Assembly: GCA_030830185.1 (NCBI GenBank)
Contig: JAURNN010000017.1
Location: 1-10,029, forward strand
Reading direction: 5' to 3'
Source: Bacillota bacterium
GTDB taxonomy: Bacteria > Bacillota_I > Bacilli_A > Acholeplasmatales > Acholeplasmataceae
DNA: 10,029 bases
The stretch's first letter is position 1. Each line of letters starts with the position of its first letter. The notes below the pieces were generated by a model. The model was not told the origin of the DNA. It saw only the letters and a list, made by a program, of their open reading frames with translations, and did not search any database. Below are positions 6,464 to 10,029 of the stretch, piece by piece. The translations under genes were made by a program, and so were the position numbers.

Positions 6464-7330
6464 ATGGCATTAGTTTCAGCACGTGATATGCTTTTAAAAG
6501 CAAATAAAGATGGTTATGGGATTGCCCAAATCAATATCAATAATTTAGAATGGATTAAAGCAACGCTTGAAGAAGTTCAAGCGCTTCAATCCCCTGTTAT
6601 TTTAGGGGTATCAGAAGGTGCAGCTAAATATATGGGCGGATATAGAAACGTTATGGGAATGGTTAAAGAAGTACACGACTTTTTAGGTGTCACAGTTCCA
6701 GTAGCGGTTCACTTAGATCATGGTTCATTTGATGGCGCGCAAAAAGCACTTGCTGCAGGATTTACATCAATTATGTTTGACGGGTCACATTATCCATTTG
6801 CAGAAAACTTAGAAAAAACAAAAGAAGTTGTAGCAATGTGTCATGCTAAAGGCGTCTCAGTAGAAGCAGAAGTTGGTTCTATTGGTGGTGAAGAAGATGG
6901 TGTCATTGGCGGTGGAGAAATTGCTGATCCTGAAGAATGCCGTCAACTTGCTGCAACAGGTGTAGACATGTTTGCTGCAGGCATTGGTAATATACATGGT
7001 ATGTATCCTTCAACATGGAAAGGTCTCAACTTTGAAGTTTTAGAGGAAGTTCAAAATGTAACTGGTGGTGTACCACTTGTCTTACACGGTGGATCAGGTA
7101 TTCCTGATGAGATGGTCAAAAAAGCAATTTCTTTAGGTGTTTCAAAAATTAATGTCAACACTGAATGCCAAATTGCTTTTGCGAAAGCAACCCGTGAATA
7201 CATTGAAAAAGGTCTTGATCAACAAGGAAAAGGATTTGACCCAAGAAAGTTATTAAAACCAGGATATGACGCAATTAAAGAAGTCATTCGTACGAAATTA
7301 ACATTGTTTGGATCTGTGAATCAAGCTTAA
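6464..7330 (+). CDS. fba: Class II fructose-1,6-bisphosphate aldolase
   Basis: A 288-residue zinc-dependent cytoplasmic aldolase that splits fructose-1,6-bisphosphate into dihydroxyacetone phosphate and glyceraldehyde-3-phosphate in glycolysis. Key sites: VHLDHGS (82-88) with catalytic Asp85 and zinc ligand His86, FDGSHYPFAENL (105-116), EAEVGSIGGEEDG (134-146), GIGNIHGMYP (173-182) with zinc ligand His178, and LVLHGGSGIP (205-214) with zinc ligand His208. KINVNTE (228-234) favours fructose- rather than tagatose-bisphosphate aldolases (which tend to have KVNVATE), and the tail FGSVNQA resembles the B. subtilis FbaA end. Length matches B. subtilis FbaA (285). SD AAAGGAG with an 8-base spacer. 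It shares a region with rpoE, as in Bacillus, where pyrG and spo0F lie between the two. The following gene starts 10 bases downstream. Confidence 0.95.
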   Translation: MALVSARDMLLKANKDGYGIAQININNLEWIKATLEEVQALQSPVILGVSEGAAKYMGGYRNVMGMVKEVHDFLGVTVPVAVHLDHGSFDGAQKALAAGFTSIMFDGSHYPFAENLEKTKEVVAMCHAKGVSVEAEVGSIGGEEDGVIGGGEIADPEECRQLAATGVDMFAAGIGNIHGMYPSTWKGLNFEVLEEVQNVTGGVPLVLHGGSGIPDEMVKKAISLGVSKINVNTECQIAFAKATREYIEKGLDQQGKGFDPRKLLKPGYDAIKEVIRTKLTLFGSVNQA

Positions 7331-7340
7331 CGAGGTCACT

Positions 7341-7898
7341 ATGAACGAAGAGCACGTATATCACGAGTATGCGAGTTGGAAATTAGATAAACACGAATTT
7401 TTACAAACATTGATTGCGCAGGAATCGTCTTTAATGTTGCGTTTTCAACATGTGTTTAACGTGGTGGATCATCTCTATACAAAAATGGTGGATTCGTTAT
7501 CTTATACAGAAGATGAACTCAACATTTTTCAAACGGGATTTTATTATTTAGCAGATCAAATCGATGAAATTGAAACCATTTTAAAGAAATTCTTTAAAGA
7601 GGATTTAAATGCATTAGAAAAACAAGTTAAAGAAGTCAATTTATTACTTTTAACCATTGAATTTCAACAAGAAATACTAGGATTAGATGAATTCCAACAA
7701 GAAGATTTAGATAAATTAATGGATTTTGAAAAACAACTTGTTGATAAAATATCTAATCAAGAACCAATACCGATTCACATGTTTAAAGATTTAGATGAAT
7801 TAACATATAACATGTTTAAAAGGTTAAACGTTGATTTTTATCCAATCGATGATATTTATTTAGAAATTGCTGATGAACTCGGCATTATAGAAGGATAA
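7341..7898 (+). CDS. Acidic helical protein of unknown function, fba-linked
   Basis: A 185-residue soluble, acidic protein I do not recognise. It has no membrane segment, signal peptide, Cys or enzyme signature. Predicted character is almost entirely alpha-helical, with leucine/phenylalanine heptad-like spacing between about 60 and 140. A short internal repeat is visible: EFQQE at 107-111 and again at 117-121, with 14 of 15 bases identical (7659-7673 and 7689-7703). The C-terminus ends in an acidic IADELGIIEG. GAGGT at 7332-7336 lies 4 bases before the ATG and the gene begins 10 bases after fba, so it is very probably co-transcribed with it. It ends in tandem TAA TAA followed directly by the bidirectional terminator. 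Codon use looks like that of its neighbours, so no sign of recent transfer. Confidence 0.82.
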   Translation: MNEEHVYHEYASWKLDKHEFLQTLIAQESSLMLRFQHVFNVVDHLYTKMVDSLSYTEDELNIFQTGFYYLADQIDEIETILKKFFKEDLNALEKQVKEVNLLLLTIEFQQEILGLDEFQQEDLDKLMDFEKQLVDKISNQEPIPIHMFKDLDELTYNMFKRLNVDFYPIDDIYLEIADELGIIEG

Positions 7899-7899
7899 T

Positions 7900-7932
7900 A
7901 AAAAGCCACTCTATCTAGAGTGGCTATTTTTT
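7900..7932. terminator. Bidirectional rho-independent terminator between convergent genes
   Basis: AGCCACTCTA (7904-7913) and TAGAGTGGCT (7916-7925) form a perfect 10-bp inverted repeat; in RNA the loop is effectively ATCT. On the plus strand it is followed by a T-run (7927-7932); on the minus strand the A-run at 7900-7904 becomes the T-tract. It therefore serves both the fba unit and lysS, and even overlaps the lysS stop codon at 7931-7933. Confidence 0.92.
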
Positions 7933-9409
7933 ATTCTTTTGTTTTTAAGTGTGGAAATAAAATGACATCTCGTATATTAGGCGTATTCGTAAGTAACATA
8001 ATGAGTCTATCAATACCAATACCTAATCCGCCAGCAGGTGGCATCCCGTACTCAAGTGCTTCTAAGAAATCGAGATCCACATCATTTGCCTCATCATTAC
8101 CAAGTGCTTTTTGAGTTTGTTGAGTATCAAATCTTTCTTTTTGATCGATTGGATCATTTAGTTCAGAAAACGCATTTGCAAACTCACTTTTAACGATAAA
8201 TAACTCAAAACGTTCTGTAAATCTTGGATCCAAATCATTTTTCTTCGCAAGTGGACTGATTTCAATTGGGTGTCCATAGACAAAGGTTGGTTGTATCAAA
8301 GTTTCTTCGACAAAATGTTCAAAGAAGGCCTCAACAATGTGCCCATATTCAAAATGTTTCTCAATATGAATATGATTGTCTTTAGCAAGTTTTTTTGCTT
8401 CCTCGAGTGTTTTAACTTCAAAGAAATTAATGTTTGTTTTTTCTTTAATTGCATCAACCATATGAACACGTTTAAATGGCTTTTCAAAACGAATCTCTTG
8501 ATCTTGGAAAGTGACCTTAGGTTCTCCTAAAACATCTAATGCGACTTGATTAAAGACGTCTTCAACTAAATCCATCATTCCTTCCATATCTGAATAGGCA
8601 AGATAAGCCTCGATGGTTGTAAATTCAGGATTATGTTTTGCATCCATCCCTTCATTTCTAAAAAGACGACCAATTTCATAAACAGCTTCTAACCCACCTA
8701 CAAGTAATTTTTTAAGTGGTAATTCTGTCGCGATACGCAAGTTAAAATCCATATCTAATGCGTTATGATACGTTCTAAAAGGACGTGCAGAAGCCCCACC
8801 TAACGTTTTTTGTAAGACAGGAGTTTCTACTTCGATGAACCCTTTTTCATCAAAAAAACGTTGGATTGAACGAATGATCATTGGACGAAGAACAGCGACT
8901 CTTAATGCTTCATCACTTGTTAGTAAATCTAAATATCTTTTACGACGCGCAATTTCTTTATCTTGTAGACCGTGAAATTTATCAGGCAAAGGTCTAAGTG
9001 CTTTTGTTAAATGTGTATAAGTTGTTGCATGAATGGTTAATTCATCTGTATTTGTTCTAAATAAATAGCCTTTGACTCCAACAATATCACCTAAGTCGCT
9101 ATGCATGACAGTATCATATTGATCGTCACCTAAATCATTAAGTCTGACATAGATTTGTATCGTGCCACTTCGATCTTTAATATGCATGAAACCAGCCTTA
9201 CCTTGGCCACGTTTGAGCATAATTCTACCAGCAATGGATACTTCAACTTTATGTAACTCTAATTCTTCTTTAGGAAGGGTGTCATAAGCATCTTTAATTT
9301 GTTTTGCATGGTGCGTTCTTTCGTATTTAGAACCAAAAGGATCCACACCTTTATCTTTTAAATACTGTAGTTTTTCTTTACGAATACGGGTTTGTTCTAA
9401 GTCTTCCAT
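7931..9409 (-). CDS. lysS: Lysyl-tRNA synthetase, class II
   Basis: A 492-residue cytoplasmic enzyme that charges tRNA-Lys. The N-terminal OB-fold anticodon-binding domain includes VSIAGRIMLKRGQGKAGFMH (57-76) and a following DRSGTIQIYV (79-88). Class II motif 1 is around RSIQRFFDEKGFIEVETPVL (180-199); GGASARPF (204-211) and RIATELPLKKLLVGGLE (225-241) are LysRS signatures; motif 2 is FRNEG...KHNPEFTTIEAY (250-269); motif 3 is GGLGIGIDRLIMLL (460-473). Length matches B. subtilis LysS (499). The frame is open 15 codons further upstream, to 9454, but that extension (beginning MAIFMAI) has no counterpart in the family and lies in a hairpin region; AAAAGGAG at 9416-9423 with a 6-base spacer fixes the start at 9409. 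It is the last gene of an ftsH-rqcP-lysS minus-strand group. No T-box is visible. Confidence 0.97.
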   Translation of the reverse strand: MEDLEQTRIRKEKLQYLKDKGVDPFGSKYERTHHAKQIKDAYDTLPKEELELHKVEVSIAGRIMLKRGQGKAGFMHIKDRSGTIQIYVRLNDLGDDQYDTVMHSDLGDIVGVKGYLFRTNTDELTIHATTYTHLTKALRPLPDKFHGLQDKEIARRKRYLDLLTSDEALRVAVLRPMIIRSIQRFFDEKGFIEVETPVLQKTLGGASARPFRTYHNALDMDFNLRIATELPLKKLLVGGLEAVYEIGRLFRNEGMDAKHNPEFTTIEAYLAYSDMEGMMDLVEDVFNQVALDVLGEPKVTFQDQEIRFEKPFKRVHMVDAIKEKTNINFFEVKTLEEAKKLAKDNHIHIEKHFEYGHIVEAFFEHFVEETLIQPTFVYGHPIEISPLAKKNDLDPRFTERFELFIVKSEFANAFSELNDPIDQKERFDTQQTQKALGNDEANDVDLDFLEALEYGMPPAGGLGIGIDRLIMLLTNTPNIRDVILFPHLKTKE

Positions 9410-9415
9410 GAGACA

Positions 9416-9423
9416 CTCCTTTT
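9416..9423 (-). promoter_or_regulatory. Ribosome binding site that decides the lysS start
   Basis: Read on the minus strand this is AAAAGGAG followed by TGTCTC and ATG at 9409. It rules against the upstream in-frame ATGs at 9454 and 9442. Its first three A are the end of the AACAAA arm of a small inverted repeat (9421-9435), so folding of that repeat could partly cover the site. Confidence 0.8.
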
Positions 9424-9435
9424 GTTCATAACAAA
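9421..9435. repeat. Inverted repeat adjoining the lysS SD
   Basis: TTTGTT (9421-9426), CAT, AACAAA (9430-9435): a perfect 6-bp arm palindrome with a 3-base centre. In minus-strand RNA it lies immediately 5' of AGGAG of lysS. AT-rich and therefore weak as an RNA hairpin; could equally be a protein-binding half-site pair or chance. Confidence 0.45.
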
Positions 9436-9453
9436 TGGCCATAAATATGGCCA
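9436..9453. repeat. Inverted repeat between rqcP and lysS
   Basis: TGGCCATA (9436-9443) and TATGGCCA (9446-9453) form a perfect 8-bp inverted repeat around AA, directly abutting the smaller repeat at 9421-9435. On the minus strand it begins 7 bases after the rqcP stop and is followed by ATTTGTT rather than a clean T-run, so it is at best a weak terminator or attenuator; an RNA-processing or regulatory hairpin is also possible. Confidence 0.55.
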
Positions 9454-9460
9454 AATGAAG

Positions 9461-9694
9461 TTAAGCTTGTATCACATCATACATTAAATGATCTTTGATA
9501 ACAGTAAGTGATGACACTTTAACAATGATTGTTTTTGCAGCATAATGAATGGCAATTTCATCACCAATTTTAAGTTGATAACTTGGTTTGACTGGTTTTC
9601 CATTGACATCAATTTTAGATTTTTCAGCAACATCTTTAGCAACCGTACGCCTCTTCATTAAACGAGAAACTTTTAAATATTTATCAAGCCGCAT
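9461..9694 (-). CDS. rqcP: S4-domain ribosome-associated quality control protein RqcP (YabO/Hsp15 family)
   Basis: A 77-residue RNA-binding protein starting MRLDKYLKVSRLMKRRTVAK, closely resembling B. subtilis RqcP/YabO, which with RqcH adds C-terminal alanine tails to nascent chains on split 50S subunits. The S4 fold occupies residues 1 to about 60, with KIDVNGKPVKPSYQLKIGDEI as its second half (given here as two blocks: KIDVNGKPVKPS and YQLKIGDEI). The frame can be extended to a TTG at 9712, but that would add six residues absent from the family and has AAAGG directly abutting it. The ATG at 9694 lies inside the end of ftsH and overlaps it by 11 bases, implying translational coupling, and it lacks a good SD of its own. 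The C-terminus is about nine residues shorter than YabO. rqcH itself is not in this window. Confidence 0.88.
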   Translation of the reverse strand: MRLDKYLKVSRLMKRRTVAKDVAEKSKIDVNGKPVKPSYQLKIGDEIAIHYAAKTIIVKVSSLTVIKDHLMYDVIQA

Positions 9695-10029
9695 CGGGTG
9701 ACTCTGTTTCAACCTTTTTTTCTTCTATGAGTTGATTTTCCCACCAAGCAAGTTTACCAGATTTAACAATTTCATCAATATCTGCTTTTGTAAGAGTTTC
9801 AATATCAAGCAAGTATTGCGCGATTGTATCTAATAAGGTGATATTTTCAGTAATGATTTTACGTGCTGTTTCATAACATTCAGTAATAATATCACGAACT
9901 TCTTTATCGATTTCATGAGCAACTTGATCTGAGAAATTTTTCTCTTTGTAGTAATCACGACCTAAAAAGACACTTCCACCTTGGTTTTCATATTGAATTG
10001 GACCAAGTGCACTCATTCCGTATTCAGTG
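9684..10029 (-). CDS. ftsH: ATP-dependent zinc metalloprotease FtsH, C-terminal part
   Basis: The 3' end of a gene running off the right edge. The frame is open to the window edge (reading TEYGM at the boundary), so the internal ATG at 10016 is not the start. TEYGMS..LGP....GG.VFLGRD is the typical FtsH stretch late in the M41 peptidase domain, followed by the helical IDKEVRDIITECYETARKII and NITLLDTIAQYLL....TL segment seen in all FtsH. The HExxH zinc site, AAA+ module and the two N-terminal membrane helices are outside the window. FtsH is a membrane-anchored hexameric protease for quality control and regulatory turnover. The C-terminus ends ETESPDAA and a TGA at 9684-9686, overlapping rqcP. 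The tail is short and lacks the long extension of some homologues. Confidence 0.95.
   Translation of the reverse strand, partial: TEYGMSALGPIQYENQGGSVFLGRDYYKEKNFSDQVAHEIDKEVRDIITECYETARKIITENITLLDTIAQYLLDIETLTKADIDEIVKSGKLAWWENQLIEEKKVETESPDAA

Noticed and set aside
8270..8530. Plus-strand open frame of 86 codons opposite lysS
   Set aside because: It is antisense to a well-conserved part of lysS, has no SD and a low-complexity Phe/Asn-rich product.
9410..9454. 15-residue N-terminal extension of LysS, beginning MAIFMAI
   Set aside because: It spans the two inverted repeats, lacks an SD, and the family starts at the ATG at 9409, which has a strong SD.
9695..9712. TTG start adding six residues to RqcP
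   Set aside because: RqcP proteins start at MRLDK; the AAAGG before the TTG has no spacer.

Overview
The window is ordinary chromosomal housekeeping DNA from an AT-rich, low-GC Gram-positive-type bacterium. The best guess is a cell-wall-less or reduced relative such as the Acholeplasma/Izemoplasma group. Support comes from the base composition, the delta subunit of RNA polymerase (restricted to Firmicutes and Mollicutes), Firmicutes-type gene order (dnaX-ybaB-recR; rpoE close to fba; ftsH, rqcP and lysS together), AGGAG-type ribosome binding sites and very tight packing. TGA is a true stop here (dnaX and ftsH end in TGA, and Trp is coded by TGG), so the Mycoplasma/Spiroplasma UGA=Trp code is excluded. 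The genus is inference; no rRNA is present.

Plus strand, 1-7898. A 3' gene tail (2-91) overlaps a DHH phosphoesterase of the NrnA type. A short MgtC/SapB membrane protein and the tRNA-modification GTPase MnmE follow, joined by a TAATG overlap. An extended -10 promoter just before dnaX appears to start a second unit: dnaX (clamp loader), ybaB (nucleoid-associated protein), recR (recombination mediator) and an 88-residue membrane protein of unknown role. A good -35/-10 promoter drives rpoE, which ends in a hairpin terminator. A further promoter drives fba (class II fructose-bisphosphate aldolase) and an unrecognised 185-residue acidic helical protein.

A strong bidirectional terminator (about 7900-7931) separates this from the minus-strand group. 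Read from the right edge, that group is ftsH (C-terminal part only), rqcP (S4-domain ribosome rescue factor, overlapping the ftsH end) and lysS (lysyl-tRNA synthetase). Two adjacent inverted repeats occupy the rqcP-lysS gap.

The genes cover nanoRNA/pAp turnover, wobble-uridine modification, replication, recombination, transcription fidelity, glycolysis, tRNA charging, stalled-ribosome rescue and membrane proteolysis. I see no mobile element, CRISPR, defence system, tRNA or rRNA, and no gene-free stretch over 300 bases. I do not see a convincing new multi-gene system. The most interesting points are a dnaX product that has lost part of its zinc module, a possible frameshift signal in the dnaX linker, the paired inverted repeats before lysS, and two unrecognised small genes at operon ends.
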